In this document: positions 1-5,116 of the stretch, piece by piece
Layout: each line of letters opens with the position of its first letter
How positions within the stretch are numbered: position 1 is the first letter of the stretch
Made by a program: the position numbers and the translations under genes
Source of the DNA: Pseudomonadota bacterium
Lineage (GTDB): Bacteria > Pseudomonadota > Alphaproteobacteria > Azospirillales > Azospirillaceae
Assembly (NCBI GenBank): GCA_023412175.1
Contig: JAEYOB010000316.1
Span: 1-6,634, forward strand
Reading direction: 5' to 3'
DNA: 6,634 nt
Notes under the pieces: model-generated
Told to the model about the DNA's origin: nothing
Database searches by the model: none
The model's input: the letters and a program-made list of their open reading frames with translations, nothing else

Positions 1-17
1 AGCCGGCCCGGCCTGCG

Positions 18-1505
18 TCACGCCTGCTTACGAACCAATGCCAGCACCTTCCCCCGCTCGCTCTTCGGCATCGGGGTCCCAGCCGGCTCGTCCTCGGGCT
101 TCCCCTCCGAGGTCGGCGGGGTGAGGAAGTAGTGCACGCCGTTGCTGGGCTTGTCCTCGACCGTCCAACCGAGCTTGGGCAGGTCGGTTCGGAGGATGGT
201 CCCGAACGCCTTCTGCGAGGTCGGCAACCCGCTGAAGTGCTTCCGCTCCCACTCGGCGAAGCTCTCCCACAGGTTTGACGCCCGGACCCAGGACCGGACC
301 GGCGGGTAGTCGGTCTGGAACCACTGGAGCACCGGATGGACCTGGGCCTGGACCATCTGGAACCCCTCGACCAGAGCGAGGTTGTCGCCCTGGAGGTACG
401 GGCACTCCGCCGTCTCGTCCACCGACCGCCAGAACCCCTGGGCGTCGTAGTCCCGCTGGAACCGCTCGACCGGGATGCGGTTCTGCACCTCCATCTCGAA
501 AAACCGCCGCGTCCCCGATGGATCGCGGATCACATCGCACAGGGGGAAGTTGCCGCAGCCGAAGAAGGTCGAGAACACCAGATCCTTGCCGGCCTTCTGG
601 TAAAGCTCCCGGAAGACGGTGTGCTTCGCCGTCATCAGCCGCTTCACTGTGTTGGCGTCGGCCTTGCTGGCGTTGGCCATCTCGTCGAACCAGATCACCG
701 GGGCGGTCCGCAGCAGCCCGGTCATCGACCGGTCGCCGAACAGGTCGAAGCCGGCTTGGTACACGCCGTCGCCGATGGGATCGAGGAACCACCCGGAGAA
801 CCGGCTCTTGCCGGTGCCCTGCTTCTGCGAGAACAGGTACGGCATGACGTGCACCGTCTCCTGCTGGCCGTTCATCTGCCGCTTGACCCGCCAGACGAAG
901 GTCTGGAGCACGATGGTGCAGGCGGCGACGAACCCGGCGTCGGCCCGCTTCTCAGGGGCCAGGAGAGCGGTCACAAGGTCGTGCCACTGGTCGGCCCGCG
1001 GGTTGCCGTCGAAGACCAGGGCATCGGCGGTCTCCTTCAGCATCCGCCGGTGGGTGTCGGTGTTGTACCGGTTCAGCGTCGCCCGCAGGTGGTCAGTCCG
1101 GAACCCGCCGCCGTGGTCGCCGGTCCATTCAACGATGGCGTCCCAGACGTAGGACTCCGGCAGCATCGTCCGGCCGTCCGGCGTCGGTGAGCAGTCGTAC
1201 ATGCCGTCCAGCCGCTGGCGGTAGCCACGGGAGTTCAGGAAGAGTTCGATGAATTCCCGCCCGGTGTGGGGCTGGCGGCCGAGATCGTGGATGATCCGGA
1301 GATCCCGGACCTCGCGGGCGGCCTCGGCGGCGTTCTTGCCCATGCGGAGGCTCCAGAACTCCCGGATGTCCTCATAGGTCTCGTGGTCGAGCTTGCCAGC
1401 CTCGACGCCGAGCCGCCGAAATTCCCGAACATCCTCGCGGGTCGGTTGGTAGTCTTTCTGTGGCAGGACCTTCTCCATGAAGGCCGTCAGGTTCTCTTTT
1501 GCCAT
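18..1505 (-). CDS. VirE/SF3-like P-loop helicase ATPase of a mobile-element replication module
   Basis: This 495-aa protein probably unwinds DNA during replication of the mobile element. Visible motifs are a Walker A (QKQGTGKS, residues 227-234), a Walker B (VIWFDE, 270-275), a sensor-like Asn after strand 4 (GCGNFP, around 319) and a conserved DPSGTRRFF (328-336) holding a likely arginine finger. This order and the TGxRRF signature fit the virulence-associated protein E (VirE, PF05272) and phage D5/SF3-type ATPases. The N-terminal ~200 residues are charged and helical without a recognisable domain; the C-terminal ~100 look like a DNA-binding or accessory tail. The frame stays open to 1685, but the ATG at 1505 (MAKENLTAF) is preferred because it lies one base past the stop of the primase gene, implying translational coupling. 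Family membership is fairly secure. Helicase activity is inferred, and initiator or packaging roles are less likely. Confidence 0.78.
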   Translation of the reverse strand: MAKENLTAFMEKVLPQKDYQPTREDVREFRRLGVEAGKLDHETYEDIREFWSLRMGKNAAEAAREVRDLRIIHDLGRQPHTGREFIELFLNSRGYRQRLDGMYDCSPTPDGRTMLPESYVWDAIVEWTGDHGGGFRTDHLRATLNRYNTDTHRRMLKETADALVFDGNPRADQWHDLVTALLAPEKRADAGFVAACTIVLQTFVWRVKRQMNGQQETVHVMPYLFSQKQGTGKSRFSGWFLDPIGDGVYQAGFDLFGDRSMTGLLRTAPVIWFDEMANASKADANTVKRLMTAKHTVFRELYQKAGKDLVFSTFFGCGNFPLCDVIRDPSGTRRFFEMEVQNRIPVERFQRDYDAQGFWRSVDETAECPYLQGDNLALVEGFQMVQAQVHPVLQWFQTDYPPVRSWVRASNLWESFAEWERKHFSGLPTSQKAFGTILRTDLPKLGWTVEDKPSNGVHYFLTPPTSEGKPEDEPAGTPMPKSERGKVLALVRKQA

Positions 1506-1506
1506 G

Positions 1507-2526
1507 TCAATTGCTCGCAGTTTTGCGAGTCCCTTGTTTCTTCTGGTGGTACATCTCCCGCAGTTGATCGCGGAAAGACGGTTTGGGGGGAGGAAGACGC
1601 CGGGGGTGCCGCAGGCCGGCTTCCACGCCGTTCCGCAGCGTCCGACGGATTTCGGTGTCGGCGAGGCCGCAGCCCCGAGCCGCATCGGTCAGCCGAGCCT
1701 CGACGGTGACGCGGTCGAGAGCACCGGCGGCGACCAGTTGGCCGAGGTTGAAGGCGGCCTCGTGGAGCTTGGGGTTGCGGCCCCCTTGGGCAGTGGACCG
1801 GAGGTCCTCGGCCTCACGGTCCAGGGCGACCTGGGCGTACCGGGTGGCCTGGGTCCCGACGATGGCGTCGCCGGTGACCATCGGGATCTCGAAGGTCTCG
1901 GCGGCGAACACCCGCCAGTCCAGCAGACGGCCTTTGTTCGTCCACACCAGGGCCTCGCCCTGGAGGTCGGGGTGGCACGCCGGGATGTAGAAGGGCCGCG
2001 ACACCGCCAGGGTGGAGCGATCCACCTGCCCGAGCCACGCCAGCATGGCCTTGCGGCGGGCGTACCACTCGGTGACCGGGCAATCTTCGGCGAGAGGCAA
2101 GACGATCCGGAACCGCTCTTCCGGAACCGGATGCTCCTCATCGACCACAAGGTGGTTGTAAGAGGTGTAGGCGAAGTAGGTGAACTCGGCGAAGTGCTCG
2201 ATGGCCGCCGGGATCGTCCAGCCGCCGTCGATGTCGGCCACGACCATGCTGTACCGCAGCACGTTGGCGGCTGACCGCCGCACGAACGGCTTCCCGGTGG
2301 CCGGGTTGATCACTGGGACGCCGGTGTCCTCGTCCACCACCGGGTCATAGTCGCCGGTGTCGTCGCGGAACGCCGCCGGGACGAACATCGCGGTCCGCTT
2401 CTTGTCGGCGACGAGGTCGTGGGACGAGAGGCAGTCGATGAAGACCTCCCAGGTCACGTCCTCGGCGGTCGTGACGCGGTTGTCCCCGCGGCTGTCGAAT
2501 GTGGTGACGGTGTATTGTCGGGTCAT
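1507..2526 (-). CDS. Archaeo-eukaryotic-type (PrimPol-like) primase of a mobile element
   Basis: The 339-aa product probably makes primers for replication of the integrated element. Residues ~85-185 carry AEP-superfamily marks in order: a DxD metal-binding motif (VVADIDGG, D98 and D100), a Ser/His-containing stretch followed by RFRIVLPL (about 122-145), and a later acidic residue (D169) shortly before SRPFYIP (176-182). Residues ~248-310 (GGRNPKLHEAAFNLGQLV to GVEAGLRHPR) resemble the helical PriCT domain found after such primases. The last ~30 residues are Pro/Lys/Arg rich. In-frame starts exist upstream at 2577, 2598 and 2604 (GTG), but 2526 (MTRQYTVTTF) is chosen because the upstream sequence is a strong hairpin, looks untranslated, and an AGGCAAG stretch sits just before the ATG. 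It is the first gene of a two-gene unit with the helicase. In many phages and satellites the two activities are fused in one polypeptide. The family call is from motif pattern only. Confidence 0.72.
   Translation of the reverse strand: MTRQYTVTTFDSRGDNRVTTAEDVTWEVFIDCLSSHDLVADKKRTAMFVPAAFRDDTGDYDPVVDEDTGVPVINPATGKPFVRRSAANVLRYSMVVADIDGGWTIPAAIEHFAEFTYFAYTSYNHLVVDEEHPVPEERFRIVLPLAEDCPVTEWYARRKAMLAWLGQVDRSTLAVSRPFYIPACHPDLQGEALVWTNKGRLLDWRVFAAETFEIPMVTGDAIVGTQATRYAQVALDREAEDLRSTAQGGRNPKLHEAAFNLGQLVAAGALDRVTVEARLTDAARGCGLADTEIRRTLRNGVEAGLRHPRRLPPPKPSFRDQLREMYHQKKQGTRKTASN
1514..1529 (-). promoter_or_regulatory. Hairpin at the primase-helicase junction
   Basis: A perfect 6-bp inverted repeat (CTCGCA / TGCGAG) with a 4-nt loop lies in the last codons of the primase gene, 8 nt before the helicase ATG. 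It covers the only purine-rich stretch (GCGAG) that could serve as a ribosome-binding site. Helicase translation may therefore depend on ribosomes finishing the primase gene and melting this structure. The repeat is seen directly; the regulatory role is inferred and the short stem could be chance. Confidence 0.35.
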
Positions 2527-2545
2527 TCTTGCCTGCCAGAAAGAC

Positions 2546-2573
2546 GCCCGCCCGGTCGGCACACCGGGCGGGC
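2546..2573 (-). terminator. GC-rich hairpin in the primase leader: terminator or attenuator
   Basis: Two perfect 11-nt arms (GCCCGCCCGGT / ACCGGGCGGGC) are separated by a 6-nt loop. Read on the minus strand, the stem is followed by GTCTTTCT, a broken T-run, and ends 19 nt before the primase ATG. This could be an intrinsic terminator for a transcript entering from the right, an attenuator, or a leader hairpin controlling primase translation. The weak T-tract argues against a strong terminator. The stem itself is unambiguous; its role is open. Confidence 0.5.
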
Positions 2574-2577
2574 ACAT

Positions 2578-2656
2578 GGCAAGCAAGTGCGGTCTCATGG
2601 GCACTCACAGGGCGACCACGTCTGTGAGGAACTGGTGATGGTGTGACTTGCTTGCC
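2578..2656. repeat. Nested inverted repeats upstream of the primase gene
   Basis: A perfect 11-bp inverted repeat (GGCAAGCAAGT at 2578-2588, ACTTGCTTGCC at 2646-2656) brackets 57 nt. Inside it lies a second dyad, CTCACAG (2604-2610) and CTGTGAG (2622-2628), with an 11-nt spacer. The outer arms contain a tandem CAAG/CAAG-like pattern. Placed directly before the replication genes, the region could be an operator, a leader RNA structure or a replication initiation site. It was tested as a tRNA and rejected because there is no TTCRA T-loop and the outer stem is 11 bp. Confidence 0.5.
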
Positions 2657-2910
2657 TTCAAGGGGTGCCGCCCCTCTTCAGGTATTTAGCCACGCCTGGA
2701 TGCCAAAAAGCGAAATTCCATTTACTGGGTATTTCGGTATTTGGGCGAAAATTTGGGGCGGCAGACGGGAATATTGCAATTGCCTGCGGGATCTGATCCG
2801 CGAGAGAGGGAACGTCTGGACGCACCCTGGGGGCTCGACGACAGGCACTCGACGGTCTGTGGCCGGCGGAGGACAATGTTGCAGGCCCGATGACCGTGAG
2901 CTACATCATG
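2657..2910. other. Non-coding stretch with AT-rich patch and short repeats
   Basis: No convincing gene lies here. Contents from left to right: a small hairpin AGGGG/CCCCT at 2661-2675; an AT-richer patch (about 2681-2785), unlike the rest of the window, with three GGTATTT copies at 2681, 2728 and 2736, the last two 8 bp apart; an ATTGCAAT palindrome at 2773-2780; an imperfect palindrome centred on GGATCTGATCC at 2789-2799; and two direct copies of CTCGACG at 2834 and 2848. The AT-rich patch could hold the minus-strand promoter for the primase operon, an origin, or binding sites for a regulator or recombinase. No clear -35/-10 pair could be assigned. Confidence 0.4.
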
Positions 2911-2929
2911 TCCCTCCTCGGCTCCACCA
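2911..2929 (+). other. Candidate attachment site: tRNA 3'-end remnant
   Basis: The sequence TCCCTCCTCGGCTCCACCA can be read as the 3' end of a tRNA: the 3' side of the T-stem, a 7-nt acceptor strand CGGCTCC, discriminator A and an encoded CCA. The U at the position equivalent to 70 would pair with G3, the hallmark of tRNA-Ala and also of tmRNA. Upstream bases do not complete a T-loop, so only the 3' fragment is present. Just downstream are a hairpin and a T-tailed terminator as expected after a tRNA gene. Together this fits the distal att copy of an element integrated at a tRNA 3' end. The intact tRNA and integrase would lie left of the window. Inferred, not proven. Confidence 0.45.
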
Positions 2930-2930
2930 A

Positions 2931-2953
2931 ATTTCCCCTCCCCAGGGGGAAAT
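2931..2953 (+). repeat. Small hairpin after the candidate att site
   Basis: Arms ATTTCCCC (2931-2938) and GGGGAAAT (2946-2953) form a perfect 8-bp stem with a 7-nt loop, starting two bases after the CCA. It may be part of the 3' processing region of the original tRNA transcript or a recombinase/regulator site. Nothing in the sequence decides between these. Confidence 0.35.
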
Positions 2954-2957
2954 GAAC

Positions 2958-2980
2958 AAGCCGCCGCTGGCGGCTTTTTT
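2958..2980 (+). terminator. Rho-independent terminator
   Basis: An 8-bp stem AAGCCGCC / GGCGGCTT with a 3-nt loop is followed by a run of six T residues ending at 2980. This is a classic intrinsic terminator for plus-strand transcripts. No plus-strand gene lies directly upstream in the window, which makes sense if it is the native terminator of the tRNA displaced by the element. It would also insulate the transporter-cob genes from transcription coming from the element. Confidence 0.8.
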
Positions 2981-3006
2981 CATGCCTGCCTTTCCCCTTC
3001 CTTCTT

Positions 3007-3088
3007 CGTCATCCCCGCGAAGGCGGGGAGCCATCCGGCCCAGACGCTTCGGCGGCAAGCATGGATCCCCGCCTTCGCGGGGATGACG
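3007..3088. repeat. Dispersed palindromic repeat pair (REP/MITE-like)
   Basis: Two 28-nt arms (3007-3034 and 3061-3088) are reverse complements with a single mismatch and are separated by 26 nt. Each arm carries its own inner palindrome (CCCCGC-GAAG-GCGGGG). The core CGTCATCCCCGCGAAGGCGG belongs to a family of intergenic palindromes known from many proteobacteria, often seen as spurious translations reading DPRLRGDDG or PAFAGMT. The pair ends 23 nt before the chosen transporter ATG, so a long hairpin in the 5' leader is possible, with effects on mRNA stability or translation. It explains why longer upstream frames here look coding when they are not. Confidence 0.85.
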
Positions 3089-3111
3089 GCAAAACAGGAC
3101 GTCCAGTCGTC

Positions 3112-3993
3112 ATGCTCGCCAATTTCGCAGCTCTCGGCGCCGCGCTCTGCTGGGCGGCGGGCGGCCTGATCGCCGTGGCGCCGGTGCGCGCCATCGGCTC
3201 GGTGGCCTTCAACCGGATCCGCATGGTCATCGTCTTCGCCATGCTTGCCGTCGCGGCGACGCTGACCGGCGGCTGGGCGACGCTGGGCTGGGAGCAGGTG
3301 GCATGGCTGGCGCTGTCCGGCGCCATCGGCATCTTCCTGGGCGACACCGCACTGTTCTGGGCGCTCGGCCGGCTGGGGCCGCGGCGCAACGTGGTGATCT
3401 ACGCCACCAACGCGCCGATCACCGCCATGCTGGGCTGGCTGGTGCTGGGCGAGGCGCTGGCGCCGCTGACGCTCCTGGGAATCGGGCTGGTCACGGCGGG
3501 CGTCATGCTGGCGGTGGCCTTGCGCGGCGGTTCGCACGATTGGGAATCCGTGCGCGGGCCGCTGCTGGCCGGCGTCGGCGTCTGCCTGATCGCGGCGCTC
3601 TGCCAGGCGGCCGGTTCGATCCTCGCCAAGCCGGCGCTGACCGCCGGAGCCGACCCCATGGCCGGGGCGGCGGTGCGCGTCGGTGCCTCCGGATTGCTGC
3701 TGTGGGCCGGCGCCCTGCTGCCGGGCGAACGGGCGAAGCTGCTCCAGGGGCTGACGCCGCGCATCGTCGCCATGATCGCCGCCAATGGCTTCATCGGCCT
3801 CGGCCTGGGCATGACGCTCCTGCTGATCGGGCTGAAGTTCGGAGACGCCGGGGTCGCCGCGACGCTGTCGGCCACCAGCCCGGTGCTGATCCTGCCCATG
3901 CTGTGGGCGCTGACCCGGCAGGCACCCCGTCCCGGCGCCTGGATCGGTGCGGCGGTGGCGGTGGCGGGCGTCATGCTGATCGTGAACCGGTAG
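3112..3993 (+). CDS. EamA/DMT-superfamily membrane transporter
   Basis: This 293-aa, very hydrophobic inner-membrane protein has the length and about ten membrane segments of the drug/metabolite transporter superfamily. It shows the two-fold EamA repeat: repeat one (about 3-136) ends in the typical TNAPITAMLGWLVLGEAL...GIGLVTAGVML pattern, and repeat two (about 150-292) ends in SATSPVLILPMLWAL...GAAVAVAGVMLI. The short polar linker at ~138-148 separates the halves. An earlier in-frame ATG at 3061 lies inside the palindromic repeat and would add 17 repeat-encoded residues, so the ATG at 3112 (MLANFAALG), with AGGA 12 nt before it, is preferred. It precedes cobW by 75 nt on the same strand. The substrate cannot be read from the sequence; export or uptake of a cobalamin-related compound or metal is only a guess from context. 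Confidence 0.85.
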   Translation: MLANFAALGAALCWAAGGLIAVAPVRAIGSVAFNRIRMVIVFAMLAVAATLTGGWATLGWEQVAWLALSGAIGIFLGDTALFWALGRLGPRRNVVIYATNAPITAMLGWLVLGEALAPLTLLGIGLVTAGVMLAVALRGGSHDWESVRGPLLAGVGVCLIAALCQAAGSILAKPALTAGADPMAGAAVRVGASGLLLWAGALLPGERAKLLQGLTPRIVAMIAANGFIGLGLGMTLLLIGLKFGDAGVAATLSATSPVLILPMLWALTRQAPRPGAWIGAAVAVAGVMLIVNR

Positions 3994-4016
3994 CGTCGGG
4001 CTTCCGTGCGGCGCGC

Positions 4017-4039
4017 GGGCTCTTTATAAAAGACCGCCC
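4017..4039 (+). promoter_or_regulatory. Palindrome with TATAAA in front of cobW
   Basis: TCTTT-ATA-AAAGA (4021-4033) is a perfect dyad, extended outward by GGGC and GCCC with a two-base bulge. It is the only AT-rich patch between eamA and cobW and contains TATAAA (4025-4030), which could be a -10 element about 39 nt before the start codon. No good -35 box is seen. It could be a promoter/operator for cobW or only a hairpin in a read-through transcript. No cobalamin riboswitch fits in the 75-nt gap. Confidence 0.3.
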
Positions 4040-4056
4040 AACGCACTCGGACTACC

Positions 4057-4060
4057 GGAG
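4057..4060 (+). promoter_or_regulatory. Ribosome-binding site fixing the GTG start of cobW
   Basis: GGAG sits 8 nt before GTG at 4069. The next residues (SAKIPATIITGFLGAGKT) place the Walker A motif where CobW proteins normally have it, so the GTG start is well supported. Confidence 0.7.
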
Positions 4061-4068
4061 CCGCCGCC

Positions 4069-5112
4069 GTGTCAGCCAAGATCCCCGCCACCATCATCAC
4101 GGGCTTCCTCGGAGCCGGGAAGACCAGCCTGATCCGCCACCTCCTGGCAAACGCCAATGGCCGGCGGCTGGCGCTGGTGATCAACGAGTTCGGCGACCTG
4201 GGCGTCGACCGTGAGCTGCTGGCCGGCTGCGGCGTCGAGGGCTGCACTGAGGACGACATCGTCGAGCTGACCAACGGCTGCATCTGCTGCACGGTCGCCG
4301 ATGACTTCCTGCCGAGCATCACGGCGCTGCTGTCGCGTCCCGAGCCGCCCGACCACATCGTCATAGAGACCTCGGGCCTCGCCCTGCCCAAGCCGCTGGT
4401 GAAGGCATTCAGCTGGCCCGAGGTGCGCACCCGCGTCACCGTGGACGGCGTGATCGCGGTCATCGACGCCGAAGCTGTGGCCGCCGGCCGTTTCGCTCCC
4501 GATACGGATGCGGTGAACGCCCAGCGCGCGGCCGACCCGACGCTCGACCATGAAAGCCCGCTGGAGGAACTGTTCGAAGAGCAGATCCTGTGCGCCGACA
4601 TGGTCGTGCTGAACAAGGCCGACCGCGTCGATGCCGCCACCATGGCCCGCGTGCGGGAGGAGGTGGCCGGGCATCTGCGGCCGCTGGTCAAGACGGTGGC
4701 CTCCACCCAGGGCGGCGTCGATCCGGCGGTGCTGCTGGGGCTGGGCGCCGCGGCCGAGGACGATCTGGATTCCCGCCGCTCGCACCACGAGGAAGAGGGG
4801 GACGACCACGATCACGACGAGTTCGAGAGCTTCGTCGTCCAGCTTGCCGCCGTCACCGACCCGGCCGAGGTGGAGGCGCGCATCCGCGCCACCGCCGCCG
4901 CGCACGACATCCTGCGCGTCAAGGGCTTCCTGGACGTGGCCGGCAAGGCGATGCGCCACGTCATCCAGGGTGTCGGCGACCGCATCCAGGGCTATTACGA
5001 CCGCCCATGGAAGGCCGGCGAGGCGCGGCAGAGCCGGTTGGTGGTGATCGGCCAGCGCGGGCTGGACCGCGCGGCCATCGCCACGGCGCTGGCTGCCCAA
5101 CCGGCCGACTGA
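4069..5112 (+). CDS. cobW: CobW, COG0523 metal-handling GTPase of cobalamin synthesis
   Basis: This 347-aa cytoplasmic protein belongs to the G3E P-loop GTPases and is thought to supply or guard cobalt for the cobaltochelatase step. Visible motifs: Walker A GFLGAGKT (12-19), the family CxCC metal site within NGCICCTV (70-76), ETSGLALPKPLV (100-111) after strand 3, and the guanine-specificity motif NKAD (182-185). A His/Asp/Glu-rich linker (HHEEEGDDHDHDE, 239-251) precedes the C-terminal CobW_C domain (about 253-345, ending in the conserved GYYDRPW region near 308-314). The size is normal for the family. It starts with GTG behind a GGAG site and lies 4 nt before cobN, so the two are very likely cotranscribed. 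The cobN neighbour separates it from zinc-type COG0523 paralogues such as ZigA or YeiR, although metal specificity cannot be read from sequence. Confidence 0.93.
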   Translation: MSAKIPATIITGFLGAGKTSLIRHLLANANGRRLALVINEFGDLGVDRELLAGCGVEGCTEDDIVELTNGCICCTVADDFLPSITALLSRPEPPDHIVIETSGLALPKPLVKAFSWPEVRTRVTVDGVIAVIDAEAVAAGRFAPDTDAVNAQRAADPTLDHESPLEELFEEQILCADMVVLNKADRVDAATMARVREEVAGHLRPLVKTVASTQGGVDPAVLLGLGAAAEDDLDSRRSHHEEEGDDHDHDEFESFVVQLAAVTDPAEVEARIRATAAAHDILRVKGFLDVAGKAMRHVIQGVGDRIQGYYDRPWKAGEARQSRLVVIGQRGLDRAAIATALAAQPAD

Positions 5113-5116
5113 CGCC

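Noticed and set aside
336..1190. A 284-codon plus-strand frame opposite the helicase
   Set aside because: The minus strand carries Walker A/B and the TGxRRF signature in order; this is its shadow.
2578..2656. A possible tRNA on either strand, suggested by complementary ends 79 nt apart
   Set aside because: The stem is 11 bp rather than 7, and there is no TTCRA T-loop or credible anticodon arm.
2546..2656. A CRISPR array suggested by several repeats close together
   Set aside because: The repeats are inverted, each present once, with no regular direct repeat-spacer pattern.
2658..2876. A 72-codon minus-strand frame upstream of the primase
   Set aside because: It has no recognisable domain, overlaps repeats and hairpins, and has poor coding character in its first half. 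A degenerate small regulator cannot be fully excluded.
2911..2980. A permuted alphaproteobacterial tmRNA gene suggested by the CTCCACCA end
   Set aside because: The terminator follows within 50 nt, leaving no room for the coding piece and tag peptide. At most this is a 3'-end fragment.
2643..3086. A 147-codon plus-strand frame across the att-like site and the terminator
   Set aside because: It reads through a terminator and the palindromic repeat, and its translation is the usual repeat artefact.
2980..3537. A minus-strand frame containing PAKAGIHACRRS and LPAFAGMT
   Set aside because: These peptides are the familiar spurious translation of the dispersed palindrome; the rest is antisense to the transporter gene.
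3399..4706. A 435-codon minus-strand frame opposite eamA and cobW
   Set aside because: It is an antisense shadow caused by strong G/C third-position bias. The plus strand has clear conserved families.
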